A stretch of 64,000 nt of DNA from JACKHO01 sp041398745 (GCA_041398745.1 JAWKUB010000007.1:372001-436000), one strand, 5' to 3'. Shown: positions 29,058 to 39,388, counted from the stretch's first letter. Translations and numbers: made by a program. Notes: generated from the sequence alone by a model not told the origin.

Positions 29058-30011
29058 CTAAGCGGCGTCCTGCAGCGCTTTCTTGCGTTGCTTTGGTTCG
29101 GTCTTCCAGCGGCGGTGGACCCAGAAGTATTGCTCGGGTGCACGGCGGATGGCGCGTTCCAGGGCGGTGGTGTAGCGCTGTGTGATTTCGTGGATGACGT
29201 TGTCGGCTTCGATTTCGTTCACGTCAATAATGTCCTCAGCGCCAATTTCGAACTGAGCCCAGCGTCCATCCTGCAAGTCGTCTTCCAGGCGAATGCCGTA
29301 CCCCATCACAATGAGGGCGTTGTACTCAATGGCCATGAGTGCGATGGATTTGAACGTTGAGGCCGGTCGACCGAAGAAGTCGACGAACACACCGCGTTTG
29401 CCGGCATCCTGATCGCACAACAAGGCCATGTTGCCTCCCGCGTTCAGTAGCGTGGTCATGTCATCCCAGCCGCCCTGCTTGAGCATGAGTTTGTGGCCGG
29501 TCCGCTCGCGTCCTTCTTTCACCCACTGGTGGATGTAGGGGTTGTCCAGTTCCCGTCCGATGACGCCCATGGGCAGGTCAAACATTCCGAAAGCCAGAAT
29601 GGTGGACTCCCAGTTGCCGTAGTGACCTCCCAGCATGAACACGGGGCGTCCGGTGCAGAGTGCCTGCACCACCTGGCTGCGATTTCGAAATCGCAGCACC
29701 TCGCGCATGTTTTCCCGACAGAGCTTACGAGGGAACTGGAACATTTCGACAATCATGCGGAACAAATGCACCCACATTTTATGAATGAGCTGTTCCGTTT
29801 CCGCCGGAGAATACTGACCGGGGAATGCCGTCTGGATGTTGTCGTACGCGACGTGATAGCGGGTCAGTTTTTTGGGGAGCACACGCGTCATGAGCCAGCC
29901 GAAACAATCTGCGAACCAGACCGTCTGGCGGACGGACATCATACCCATGAGGCAGCCGACCAGCTTGAGGGCGAAGAATTCCAGCCGATGCCGCAAATCT
30001 TTCCAGTTCAT
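29058..30011 (-). CDS. LpxL/HtrB-type lipid A (lysophospholipid) acyltransferase
   Basis: The 317-residue protein has an N-terminal membrane-associated segment and the acyltransferase signature GGHYGNWE, with the catalytic His and Glu in H-x4-E spacing. Other family segments are GVIGRELDNPYIHQWVKEGR, GGNMALLCDQDAGKRGVFVD and the C-terminal RRAPEQYFWVHRRWK. The family adds secondary acyl chains to lipid A precursors at the inner membrane. Planctomycetes with lipid A genes carry such enzymes. It lies downstream of the exbD pair on the same strand, separated by about 130 bases holding a repeat hairpin. Confidence 0.85.
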   Translation of the reverse strand: MNWKDLRHRLEFFALKLVGCLMGMMSVRQTVWFADCFGWLMTRVLPKKLTRYHVAYDNIQTAFPGQYSPAETEQLIHKMWVHLFRMIVEMFQFPRKLCRENMREVLRFRNRSQVVQALCTGRPVFMLGGHYGNWESTILAFGMFDLPMGVIGRELDNPYIHQWVKEGRERTGHKLMLKQGGWDDMTTLLNAGGNMALLCDQDAGKRGVFVDFFGRPASTFKSIALMAIEYNALIVMGYGIRLEDDLQDGRWAQFEIGAEDIIDVNEIEADNVIHEITQRYTTALERAIRRAPEQYFWVHRRWKTEPKQRKKALQDAA

Positions 30012-30105
30012 GTGAGAGCACTCCTTTGCTCGGTAACGCGAATCATTCGCAACTGAAATTCACTGGTTGTGAGGGAAATGTCCGGTGGAACCACCCCTCA
30101 CCCAG

Positions 30106-30128
30106 CCTCTCCCCTTCAAGGGGAGAGG
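30106..30128. repeat. CTCTCCCC/GGGGAGAG hairpin repeat
   Basis: CCTCTCCCCTT-CA-AGGGGAGAGG is preceded by CCCCTCACCCAG and followed by AGTTTTTT on the plus strand. A similar hairpin lies at 60925-60947. Such C-rich hairpins are scattered through many bacterial genomes. The T-run is on the plus strand, so it does not act as a standard terminator for the minus-strand genes here. Confidence 0.55.
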
Positions 30129-30140
30129 AGTTTTTTGTCT

Positions 30141-30584
30141 CTATCCACTTTGTTCACCAGTGGCGAACTCGATGTTATCAAATCCTGCCGCAATGCAGGT
30201 ATCGTAAATATCCACGACGTCGCCGTAGGGGACATCTGCCTCGACATCCAGCACGACAGGGTTCGAAGGATCAAAGTCGGCCAGCAGTTTTAGTTGTTCC
30301 TTCAGGAATTTCAGGTCGTCGTACGAGGTGCCGTTCATGTCGACGACTGTGCGTCCTTTAGGCCCGACAAGGAGCTTCAACCAGACGTCAATTTGCTGTG
30401 GCGGACGTTCCTGTGGGGCAGGCGTGGCGATTGAACCTTGAGCCGGAAGAACGGTCGAAATGGTTTCTTCCTTGGGCAATCCCGCCGCGCCAATGACGAA
30501 GAAGACCAGCAGCAGGAATACAATGTCAATCATGGCGGTCATGCCGCCGTAGTCGGTGGATCGGTGATGACGTGGCACTTTCAT
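30141..30584 (-). CDS. ExbD/TolR-family biopolymer transport protein, second copy
   Basis: The 147-residue protein has a short cytoplasmic N-terminus, one membrane helix with the functional Asp (AMIDIVFLLLVFFVIGAAG) and a periplasmic domain, the ExbD/TolR plan. With the ExbB/TolQ-type protein encoded upstream it should form a proton-driven motor in the inner membrane that powers TonB-type uptake or envelope upkeep. It starts 6 bases after the first exbD copy. The periplasmic part differs strongly from the other copy, suggesting a heteromeric ExbD pair rather than a simple duplicate. Confidence 0.85.
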   Translation of the reverse strand: MKVPRHHRSTDYGGMTAMIDIVFLLLVFFVIGAAGLPKEETISTVLPAQGSIATPAPQERPPQQIDVWLKLLVGPKGRTVVDMNGTSYDDLKFLKEQLKLLADFDPSNPVVLDVEADVPYGDVVDIYDTCIAAGFDNIEFATGEQSG

Positions 30585-30590
30585 AGGTGA

Positions 30591-31007
30591 CTACTCCTCA
30601 CCCAAAACTTTGAAGCCGACCTCGGTGACACCGTACTTGGGACAGAGCGTCATCAGTTTTTCAACTTCGCCGAAGGCGGCGTGTCGATCACCCCGAATCT
30701 GCACGGCGTATCCTGCGGGATCATCCCCGACGCCTTCTTCCAGGGCCCGTTCCACTTCCTGCAACGAAAGCTCTCTTCCGCCAGTGTGATACGTGCCGTC
30801 CGGTTTCACGGTAATGAGCAGTCGACGTGGGGGCTCTTCCTGTTCACTCGACTGCGTCGCCCGGGGCAAATCCACCTCTTCGACCGTCTCCGATCGAGCA
30901 AAGTGCGAGGCGACGAGGAAGAAAATCACCAGGTTGAACACCACGTCAATGAGCGGCGTCAAATTGACCAGCACGCCAAAACTGCGGGGGCGAACCGGCG
31001 TTCTCAT
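30591..31007 (-). CDS. ExbD/TolR-family biopolymer transport protein, first copy
   Basis: The 138-residue protein has the ExbD helix with its proton-conducting Asp (LTPLIDVVFNLVIFFLVASH) and a periplasmic domain with VDLPRATQSSEQEE and EKLMTLCPKYGVTEVGFKVL. Its ATG overlaps the stop of the exbB-type gene (ATGA), so the two are translationally coupled. It is part of a motor with the neighbouring ExbB-type protein and the second ExbD. Confidence 0.88.
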   Translation of the reverse strand: MRTPVRPRSFGVLVNLTPLIDVVFNLVIFFLVASHFARSETVEEVDLPRATQSSEQEEPPRRLLITVKPDGTYHTGGRELSLQEVERALEEGVGDDPAGYAVQIRGDRHAAFGEVEKLMTLCPKYGVTEVGFKVLGEE

Positions 31008-31780
31008 TGGTCCTTCCTCTGCTCAATGGCCACAGAAGGAAGTTGCGTGCGCTGAGGGCGAGAACTCTCTGATGAACTGCTCGACGCCTCCTGCTTGTTG
31101 GATCGTTGACGATCAATCAAGGCCTTCTTCAGCGGCATAATGAGTTGCTCCGCCGTCAGCGTTGTCTCAGCGACAAATTCGTCGATGCGATTACGGAACC
31201 ACGCGTACGCGGCAATTGCCGGGACAGCGACACACAAGCCGAACAATGTGGTGACCAGCGCTGCGGAAATGGCGGGAGCAAAATCGGCGGGCGACGGATT
31301 CGCTCGTTCTGAGAATTCGGCGAACGCCTGAATCATACCCCAGACGGTTCCCATCAGTCCGAGCATGGGAGCCAGGGCACCAATCAGGGAGAGGTATTCG
31401 ATTTTGCGAAAGAGCCGCGCGGCCTGTTCGGCGGCGGCATCTTCCATCGATTTTTCGACAGCATCATACCCAAAGCTGACTTCTTTTAATCCCGCTGAGA
31501 TGACGTACCCGAGAAAGCTGGGACGCACCTTGCAGACCGCTGCCGCCTCAGACACCTGACCGGCACTCAGCTTCTGATGCAGTTCTTCCACCAGCGACCG
31601 GGGCATGAGCGACCCGCGACGAATACTGAGCAGGTGTTCGACGATAAGGGCCACCATTGCGACGCTCAGTCCAATGATGATGTAACCAATGGGTCCACCG
31701 GCCCGAAGCAGGGCCTGAATGTCGAGTTGGCCATCGACAAAAATCTGCGATTCAGCCAACAATCCTGGCCAGTTCGTCAT
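31004..31780 (-). CDS. MotA/TolQ/ExbB-family proton channel
   Basis: The 258-residue inner-membrane protein has the ExbB/TolQ plan: a first helix (IGYIIIGLSVAMVALIVEHL), a cytoplasmic loop, and two further helices with YLSLIGALAPMLGLMGTVWG, MIQAF and SAALVTTLFGLCVAVPAIAA, the conserved channel core. It conducts protons to drive the ExbD partners encoded next. The C-terminal tail is Ser- and Gln-rich and probably cytoplasmic. No tonB or tolA is visible nearby. Confidence 0.88.
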   Translation of the reverse strand: MTNWPGLLAESQIFVDGQLDIQALLRAGGPIGYIIIGLSVAMVALIVEHLLSIRRGSLMPRSLVEELHQKLSAGQVSEAAAVCKVRPSFLGYVISAGLKEVSFGYDAVEKSMEDAAAEQAARLFRKIEYLSLIGALAPMLGLMGTVWGMIQAFAEFSERANPSPADFAPAISAALVTTLFGLCVAVPAIAAYAWFRNRIDEFVAETTLTAEQLIMPLKKALIDRQRSNKQEASSSSSESSRPQRTQLPSVAIEQRKDQ

Positions 31781-31812
31781 TCGTCGACTCCAACCTCGTC
31801 AATCACCGTAAG

Positions 31813-32823
31813 TTACTGGCCTGCCAGGTTTTGACGGGCCGACTTGGCCTCCGCCGTCCAGGCATAGCGTGCCACAACTTCTCGATACAGATTTTCCGCT
31901 TCCTGAGTCAATCCTGATCGTCTGAGCGACTCGGCAGCTTCATAGCAGGCTCGGGCGGCCAAAGGCTCATGATCATCGTAAACCGTGGGCAACCAGAGGA
32001 AGGCCGCCGCCGCCTGTCGATACTCCTGACGCTGCAAATAGGCCCGCCCAATGAGGTAACGCGGGCCATTCTGAATGGACTCCGGCATCCTTTCGACATC
32101 CCGCTCCCACGCGGCCACTGTTAAGTCGCTCAGCTTTGGTCCGAACCGCAGTCGCCAAAGTTGAACCCGGGCCAACTGGGAAATCTTGGGATTGGTGTTC
32201 CGGGCGAGTTCGTCGAGAACTCTTTCTGCTGGCCGCCCGAACGTGGGGTCTTGCAGCAACCAGCTTGCGCCAAGGAGTTGCTCGGCTGCAATCCGACCAG
32301 CCATCCACGATTTCGCCTGGGCCTGTTCCGATGTCCCAATTTGCATCCCGTACCATTGAAGCGGCGCCGCACTCCAGTGCTGCGTGTCCGAGTCCGATTC
32401 AACGATTTGCAGGAACGCCAACGCCGCTCCGAGGACGTTTCCAGAGCGATGTTCGCAACGCACAATCCAACTGAGCTGTTCCCGCTGCACCCAAGCTCGG
32501 CTTTCTTCCCGCATGGCCTGCCGAAACGTCTGCTTCGCGGTTTCGACATTCCCCTCATTGAATTGCGAAATGGCCAACTGGTATTTCGGCCCGTAGAACG
32601 TCTCCACATTTTGGATTTGAGAGACGGGAATTGACTGCGGTGTTTTCCCGGCAGGCTGGATGATCAACTCCTGACCACCGTACTCCCGAATGGTTCCCAC
32701 AATGGTGACGGGAGCCCCGCCGGAATCGGGAATGAACGTGACACGGTCGTCCGCAAAAACTCTAGCGACCGCACAGAGCAGCAGGGCGGCGAAAAGTCCA
32801 GATGTCAGCGCGTTCCGGAGCAT
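31813..32823 (-). CDS. Secreted helical (TPR-like) protein in the lspA-exbBD operon
   Basis: The 336-residue protein has a Sec signal peptide (LFAALLLCAVARVFADD), a small beta segment (GGQELIIQPAGKTPQSIPVS) and about 250 residues of helical repeats, including YQLAISQFNEGNVETAKQTF, AYLQRQEYRQAAAAFLWLP and AENLYREVVARYAWTAEAKS. These look like degenerate tetratricopeptide repeats, so it is probably a periplasmic partner of the ExbBD motor, analogous in position to YbgF/CpoB beside TolQR. That role is inferred only from position. It lies 3 bases downstream of lspA and 32 upstream of the exbB-type gene. Confidence 0.7.
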   Translation of the reverse strand: MLRNALTSGLFAALLLCAVARVFADDRVTFIPDSGGAPVTIVGTIREYGGQELIIQPAGKTPQSIPVSQIQNVETFYGPKYQLAISQFNEGNVETAKQTFRQAMREESRAWVQREQLSWIVRCEHRSGNVLGAALAFLQIVESDSDTQHWSAAPLQWYGMQIGTSEQAQAKSWMAGRIAAEQLLGASWLLQDPTFGRPAERVLDELARNTNPKISQLARVQLWRLRFGPKLSDLTVAAWERDVERMPESIQNGPRYLIGRAYLQRQEYRQAAAAFLWLPTVYDDHEPLAARACYEAAESLRRSGLTQEAENLYREVVARYAWTAEAKSARQNLAGQ

Positions 32824-32826
32824 GCC

Positions 32827-33378
32827 TCATTGGCCCTCCGCCTTCACAGGCTCTTTGGGTGTGTTGTCTTCTGCCTTTTCTCCATCACCGCTGAAGATGA
32901 GCGGCAGCATCATGAGAAAGCCACCGGTAATCGCCATATCAGCCACGTTGAAAACGCCCGTTCTGAGAGGCCCCGCCTGTAGTACCCAGTAGTCAATGAC
33001 ATATCCAAAGCGTGCGCGATCGATGAGGTTTCCAATCCCGCCAGCCACAACCAGTGCGAGCGCCAGGAAGGTCCACCACGTAATTTCCTTTGAGCGAAAC
33101 AGGAACAGGGTCACGCCCAGGAGCAGCAGTCCATTGAACACAGTGAGTACCCAGAAACGGGCGTTGTCAGACAATCCTGCGAAGAGACTGAGGAAAGCGC
33201 CGGTGTTTTCCGCGTACTGGATTTGAAAAAGTCCTCCGAAATAGGACTGGGGTGGGGCATTCTTCCAATGTGCTACCGCATAAACCTTGGACCACTGATC
33301 GAGACCCACGACGACAATGGTCGTTGTCATCAACCAAAGCCAGCGTTTTCCCTGGCTCAAAGGGGCCGTCGTCGTCAT
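32827..33378 (-). CDS. lspA: Signal peptidase II (prolipoprotein signal peptidase)
   Basis: The 183-residue inner-membrane Asp protease removes signal peptides from prolipoproteins. It has four membrane segments and the family signatures ENTGAFLS, GNLIDR and FNVADM, the latter two carrying the catalytic Asp pair. The length is normal apart from a charged C-terminal tail (KAEDNTPKEPVKAE). It is first in a minus-strand operon with the TPR-like and ExbBD-type genes. Its promoter shares the divergent region with the 16S rRNA gene. Confidence 0.95.
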   Translation of the reverse strand: MTTTAPLSQGKRWLWLMTTTIVVVGLDQWSKVYAVAHWKNAPPQSYFGGLFQIQYAENTGAFLSLFAGLSDNARFWVLTVFNGLLLLGVTLFLFRSKEITWWTFLALALVVAGGIGNLIDRARFGYVIDYWVLQAGPLRTGVFNVADMAITGGFLMMLPLIFSGDGEKAEDNTPKEPVKAEGQ

Positions 33379-33541
33379 TCCAGTTCTCTTACCGCACTCC
33401 GTTACGCACAGTCACCTGTGCCAATTCGTCCACTATGTGATAGCGGGATACCCAATCTTCTGCTTTCACACAATGCCGAAATGGTAAAATGGAGAAGCAC
33501 AAACCGTCGTCAAACTTTTTTGAAAAACATGTTGCACGTCC

Positions 33542-33569
33542 TTGACACTCCCGCCAGCCGCGATAGACT
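33542..33569 (+). promoter_or_regulatory. Candidate sigma-70-type promoter for the 16S rRNA gene
   Basis: TTGACA (33542-33547) is followed after 16 bases by TAGACT (33564-33569), four of six matches to TATAAT. It lies about 260 bases before the mature 16S start. The leader also has TGAGCTTTAAAC at 33639-33650, weakly similar to a boxA antitermination site. The rest of the 33379-33827 gap shows no gene. Confidence 0.35.
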
Positions 33570-33827
33570 GCCGAACCCAAATTTTGGGAGTGCCCGCTGC
33601 GGCACAATGATCTTTGACAACATGGTTGGTAGTTGATGTGAGCTTTAAACGTTCGCGTTCGTAGGAATTGGCTGGGGTGAAGTCGAACAATTCGAGTTAG
33701 GCTACTTTTGCAGGAAACTGTGGGAGCAGCAAAGCTTTGAAGTTCACTCACCAAGATCAACACTCAATGTGTTTTTGATCAGTCAGCTGACAGAACCTCG
33801 GTTTTGTTGGTCTGACTGTTAAGCAGT

Positions 33828-35338
<1,511 letters not shown>

Positions 35339-35421
35339 AATGATCGGGTGACATTTTGTTTAGGCAAGATGTTCACCCCAAGTTGCTTTGATCTTCGGAT
35401 CAAGGCGACCACCAATAACCG

Positions 35422-35548
35422 CCCCGAACCGACCAGTTCGGGGCAAACTTAACGCCAGCCAATTCCGGCAAGCGTTTAAAGTAAACACAACTACCAACCT
35501 GTTTATACACGCCAACCGGCGGTGATGACTTCCTCATCACCGCCGGTT
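35422..35548 (+). terminator. Two hairpins downstream of the 16S gene
   Basis: The first is CCCCGAAC-CGACCA-GTTCGGGG (35422-35443). The second has perfect 15-base arms at 35514-35528 and 35534-35548 (AACCGGCGGTGATGA on the left) with a 5-base loop. Neither has a long T-run, but their stability and place suggest they end or process the 16S transcript. The second also faces the converging dehydrogenase gene. Confidence 0.55.
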
Positions 35549-35630
35549 TCGCGTTGCGCACGTGACTGTTTCCAGAAGGCGGCACAGGCTCAAATGCCCA
35601 TGCCACCGATTCCTGACTTCTTACATCAGA

Positions 35631-36656
35631 TCAACTCAAACCAATCATCGCCTTAATCACACCCGTCTCAGGACGCGTGAAGGACTCGAACTCATCCACG
35701 ACCTTTTCGAACGTCGTGCGGTGGGTAATCCAGGGAGTGGTGTTAATAGTCCCTGATTCGATGAGGCCAATGATTCTCGTGAAGTCTTTGGGATGCGCAT
35801 TGCGGGATGCCAGCAGGTTCATTTCCGGGCGGTGCAGCGTCGGATGCGTGAACGTCACTTCCTGCGTGGTAATCCCCACGTACACCAGTGTTCCGGAGTG
35901 AGCCACAAAGTTCAGGCAGTTCGACATCGAGCGGTTGTTCCCCGTGGCATCAATCACTACGGCGTACTTGTCGCCGCCCGTCACAGCCTTCACCTGCTCC
36001 AGGTCAGAATCGTCCCCCTTGGCCTGAATGGTATGAGCCACGCCGTAGGTCGACTTACAGAACTCCAGACGGCCGGGCACCATGTCCATGACCGTAATTT
36101 CCGCTCCCGTCAGGCGGACGAATTCCAGTGTGGCCAGTCCAATCGGCCCAGCCCCAATGATGAGGACCTTGTCTCCCTGTTGCGAGTTGCCACGATCGCA
36201 CGCATGGCAACCAATCGCCAGCGTTTCGACAAGTGCCAATTGCTCGTAATCGAGTTGCTTTGAGGGATGCAGTTTGTCCGCGCGAATGAGGAATTCCTCA
36301 CACAGTCCACCGTCAATCATGACTCCAATAACGTTCAAATTCTCGCAGCAGTTTCCGAATCCCCGGCGGCAGGCGTAGCACGCGCCGCAGTTCATGTAGG
36401 GCTCCACGCTGCAGCGGTCACCCGGCGAGACATTCGTCACCCCTTCCCCCACGGCCAGCACTTCGACTCCGAGTTCATGGCCGGGAATGCGCGGATACCG
36501 GAAAAACGGCATTTTGCCGAGGTAACCGCTGATATCAGTCCCGCAAATGCCCATGGTATGGGTCCGTACCAAGACCTGACCTGGCCCCGGATCACCAGGT
36601 GCAGGGACATCTACGTATTCGAATTGTTTCGGTTCCTGCAGTCGAATCGCGCGCAT
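35631..36656 (-). CDS. Zinc-dependent alcohol/polyol dehydrogenase (MDR family)
   Basis: The 341-residue cytosolic enzyme is a medium-chain dehydrogenase. Catalytic zinc ligands are Cys38 (GICGTD) and His60-Glu61 (PGHELG). The structural zinc has four cysteines at 90, 93, 96 and 104 (CGACYACRRG...NCC). The cofactor-binding GAGPIGL is near 170. Similar proteins are annotated as sorbitol, threonine or galactitol-phosphate dehydrogenases; the substrate cannot be fixed from sequence. The gene stands alone, converging on the 16S gene and diverging from the DUF3500 gene. Confidence 0.85.
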   Translation of the reverse strand: MRAIRLQEPKQFEYVDVPAPGDPGPGQVLVRTHTMGICGTDISGYLGKMPFFRYPRIPGHELGVEVLAVGEGVTNVSPGDRCSVEPYMNCGACYACRRGFGNCCENLNVIGVMIDGGLCEEFLIRADKLHPSKQLDYEQLALVETLAIGCHACDRGNSQQGDKVLIIGAGPIGLATLEFVRLTGAEITVMDMVPGRLEFCKSTYGVAHTIQAKGDDSDLEQVKAVTGGDKYAVVIDATGNNRSMSNCLNFVAHSGTLVYVGITTQEVTFTHPTLHRPEMNLLASRNAHPKDFTRIIGLIESGTINTTPWITHRTTFEKVVDEFESFTRPETGVIKAMIGLS

Positions 36657-36817
36657 ATTGAGGAATGAGGGTTACGAGTGAAAGTTGGGAAATCGGAATT
36701 CTAACGCCGCTGCCCCACCCTTGCACACTTCCGATTACTGGCGATTCCGCAATTCACCCCTTAAGATGCCGACTTCTCAAATCCACAACTACTTAACTGT
36801 TTACCCACCCACAACGC

Positions 36818-37867
36818 ATGTCCCACCTTCGATTCCGCAGTTTGCGACTTCCTCTCATCGTTTTGGTCCTCGTGGCCGGTTCAGCCATCGGCCTGACGTA
36901 CTACCGACAGGCATCTTCCGGCGAAGCCATGACCTCCGCTGGAGCTGGCTTCGTCAAGACGCTGACCGACGAACAAAAGATGACTGCGGTCATGCCGTAT
37001 GATTCTGAGAAGCGAGTCGACTGGCACTTCATCCCGAAAGATGAGCGTAAGGGACTGCAGGTCAAGCACATGTCCGACGAGCAACGGGCTGCGGCTCATC
37101 ATCTGCTCCGTTCGGCACTCAGCGAAGTCGGCTACAGCAAAGCCACTCGCATTATGCAGCTGGAAAGCCTGCTGAACGAACTCGAAGGTGGCAAAGGCCG
37201 CAACATTCGCGATCCCCACCGCTACTACTTCACACTGTTCGGCAATCCTGAAGGTGCGGGCAAGTGGGGACTCTCCGTCGAAGGACACCACCTCTCGCTC
37301 AACTTCGTCGTGGAGAACGGAAAGGTTGTGTCTTCGACGCCACAATTCTTTGCAACGAATCCAGCCCTCGTTAAAAATGCCAACAAGGTTGGCATCCCCG
37401 TTGGCACACGTGTTCTTGCCAAAGAGGAAGAACTTGCGTTTGAACTGGTGAATCGTCTCGGCGAAGAGCAACGCAAAGTCGCCATGATTGCCAAGGAAGC
37501 CCCTGCAGAAATTCGTGACGCCGGTTCACCGCAGCCGCCACAAGCCAAAGCAGAAGGGATTGCATTCACGGACCTGTCAGCCAACCAGCAGTCGCTGCTG
37601 CAGGAACTGGTCGTCGAGTACTGTTCCGCCATGCCACGGGAAGTTGCCAACGAGCGGCTCGACGCAATCCGGGAAGCCGGCTGGGACAACATCCACTTTG
37701 CGTGGGCGGGGGCCACGGAGCCTGGAGTTGGTCACTACTACCGTGTTCAGGGAAAGACCTTCCTCATTGAATTCGTCAACACACAGCCCGATGCCGCTGG
37801 TAACCCTGCGAATCATATTCACTGTGTCTGGCGCGACATGGCTGGTGACTTTGCGAACCCGCTCTAA
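36818..37867 (+). CDS. DUF3500 membrane-anchored or secreted protein
   Basis: The 349-residue protein has an N-terminal signal or anchor (RLPLIVLVLVAGSAIGLTYY). The rest matches DUF3500: LTDEQKMTAVMPYDSEKRVD, WHFIP, MSDEQRAAAHHLLRSALSE, DPHRYYFTLFGNPEG, WGLSVEGHHLSLNFVVENG and, at the C-terminus, FAWAGATEPGVGHYYRVQG. The family is widespread in Planctomycetes and many other bacteria but has no established activity; several conserved histidines hint at metal binding. It is followed after 42 bases by the DnaA-like gene on the same strand, so the two may share a transcript. Confidence 0.85.
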   Translation: MSHLRFRSLRLPLIVLVLVAGSAIGLTYYRQASSGEAMTSAGAGFVKTLTDEQKMTAVMPYDSEKRVDWHFIPKDERKGLQVKHMSDEQRAAAHHLLRSALSEVGYSKATRIMQLESLLNELEGGKGRNIRDPHRYYFTLFGNPEGAGKWGLSVEGHHLSLNFVVENGKVVSSTPQFFATNPALVKNANKVGIPVGTRVLAKEEELAFELVNRLGEEQRKVAMIAKEAPAEIRDAGSPQPPQAKAEGIAFTDLSANQQSLLQELVVEYCSAMPREVANERLDAIREAGWDNIHFAWAGATEPGVGHYYRVQGKTFLIEFVNTQPDAAGNPANHIHCVWRDMAGDFANPL

Positions 37868-37909
37868 GCGAGTCAAAAGAACGGGTCCGTATCAACTGGG
37901 AGTAGCCAC

Positions 37910-38965
37910 GTGTCCGGCGGTACACGTTCGGGACAACACGGCTTTCTGAAGCTTTCCGAGAATCGGCTGGCGTGCCAGGCGGTGCGGCGCATGTTTCCGA
38001 ACGTGCGCCGCAAACAACTGGAAGTCGTGACGATTTATGGCCCGGCCGGTTGCGGGAAATCCGAACTCGTGCGGGAACTACTTCGGCAATGGCATGACGG
38101 GCGGCCCGATGCCAAAGTCCGCTGCGTGACGGCTTCCGAGTTTGCTGCCCAGTTGGCAGAAGCAGTCGATTCCGGTGGCGTTCCGCAGTTTCAGGATCGA
38201 TATCGCAAAGATGTTGACCTTGTCGTCATTGAAGATATTCAGGCGCTCGCGGACCGCCCCGCCGCCCAGCGGGAATTGACGGTCACCATAGATCAGGCCG
38301 CCCGCAATGGTGGGCATGTCCTGCTGACGGCCAACCGCTCGCCGGGTGAATTGGCCGGGCTCACTCCGCGGCTCGTGAATCGGTGCCATGGCGGCATATC
38401 CATAGGCATCAACCTGCCCGGATTGGAAAGTCGTACAAAGCTGGTGCGGCATTTCGCACAGCACGAGCAACTCCCCCTAACGGCTAAGCACTGCGAAAAG
38501 ATTGCCCAGGCAGTCGAAGGCGGCGGCCGTGAGTTGCTAGGTTTTCTGCGAACACTTACTACACAACTCACGCTCTCTTCACGGTCAGAATCGATTGCAA
38601 AGGTCATCGACCAAATCCTGGCCCGACAGGAAGCCGGAACAGCTCCTGACATCAGTCAAATCACCAAGGCGGCATCGCGCCACTTTGAAATTCCGGTCAA
38701 GGAAATTCAGGGCACAAAGCGAGCGAAGCCAATTGCCTTGGCACGCCATGTGTCGATGTATTTGACACGAGAATTGACGAAGCTCCAGTTTAAGGAAATT
38801 GGCAACTACTTCGGCGGACGCAGCCACAGCACGGTGCTGCATTCGTGCCAGCAAATCCAAAACTTAAAAAAGGACGACGCCAAACTCATCTGGCATCTGG
38901 AGCAAATTTGCGACCAACTCGAATCACGAGGTTTTCGGTGTCTCAGCAGTCTGGCTGACTCCTGA
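37910..38965 (+). CDS. dnaA: DnaA-type replication-initiator ATPase lacking N-terminal domain I
   Basis: From GTG 37910 (GGGAG 7 bases upstream) the 351-residue protein has Walker A GPAGCGKS (44-51), Walker B VDLVVIEDIQ (Asp109), a sensor-1-type LLTANRSP and LTPRLVNRCHGG in place of the usual DnaA segment L-x-SRF-x-x-GL. The C-terminal domain IV is clear: ISQITKAASRHFEIPVKEIQ, AKPIALARHVSMYLTREL and GGRSHSTVLHSCQQI near 302-316, close to the DnaA signature. The usual 90-residue domain I (DnaB and DiaA contacts) and linker are missing; DnaA is normally about 450 residues. No dnaN, gyrB or clear DnaA-box cluster is adjacent. It is either this organism's DnaA or a paralogue. Confidence 0.75.
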   Translation: MSGGTRSGQHGFLKLSENRLACQAVRRMFPNVRRKQLEVVTIYGPAGCGKSELVRELLRQWHDGRPDAKVRCVTASEFAAQLAEAVDSGGVPQFQDRYRKDVDLVVIEDIQALADRPAAQRELTVTIDQAARNGGHVLLTANRSPGELAGLTPRLVNRCHGGISIGINLPGLESRTKLVRHFAQHEQLPLTAKHCEKIAQAVEGGGRELLGFLRTLTTQLTLSSRSESIAKVIDQILARQEAGTAPDISQITKAASRHFEIPVKEIQGTKRAKPIALARHVSMYLTRELTKLQFKEIGNYFGGRSHSTVLHSCQQIQNLKKDDAKLIWHLEQICDQLESRGFRCLSSLADS

Positions 38966-38986
38966 TTCCACAGGCCTCAAATTCGG

Positions 38987-39253
38987 TCATCCACCGACAT
39001 CTGCGGAGAGAAACTGAACGGTGTCGCCGGGCTCGAGTTGCCAGTTCAAGTCGCGGGTGAAATGCACTGCGTTCACGGCGACCAGGCAGTGCGTCGAAAT
39101 GCCATTGCCATCGAAGCAATGTGAGGCGAACTCAGGGAATCGCGCGCCGAGCAGTTCCACGACATGCCCCAGAGATGTTGCTCGAATCTCGACAGAACTC
39201 GTCCCTGCTCTCTCTCGCGGAATGCCAAAGAATTCGACGGTAACTTGCGACAT
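38987..39253 (-). CDS. ThiS/MoaD-family ubiquitin-like sulfur carrier
   Basis: The 88-residue protein has the beta-grasp pattern of ThiS/MoaD (VTVEFFGIPRERAGTSSVEI, WQLEPGDTVQFLSADVGG) and ends in Gly-Gly, the tail activated by adenylation and thiocarboxylation. It should carry sulfur for molybdopterin, thiamine, thionucleoside or cysteine synthesis. No E1-like, moaE or thiG gene is adjacent, so the pathway is undefined. It converges with the DnaA-like gene and is 21 bases away from it. Confidence 0.75.
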   Translation of the reverse strand: MSQVTVEFFGIPRERAGTSSVEIRATSLGHVVELLGARFPEFASHCFDGNGISTHCLVAVNAVHFTRDLNWQLEPGDTVQFLSADVGG

Positions 39254-39388
39254 GTCGTCAGGTTAACCACTCGTCTGCATCCATTCCATCGTCATCAAGA
39301 GACACTGTTGGCAATCGATTACAAATGTGCGACGATGCCTCAATAGACCTCACTCAAAACCGACGTTCGACCAGTAGGAAACAGATAC

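Noticed and set aside
37868..38990. Possible oriC around the DnaA-like gene
   Set aside because: The short flanks hold no TTATCCACA-like boxes and no AT-rich unwinding stretch.
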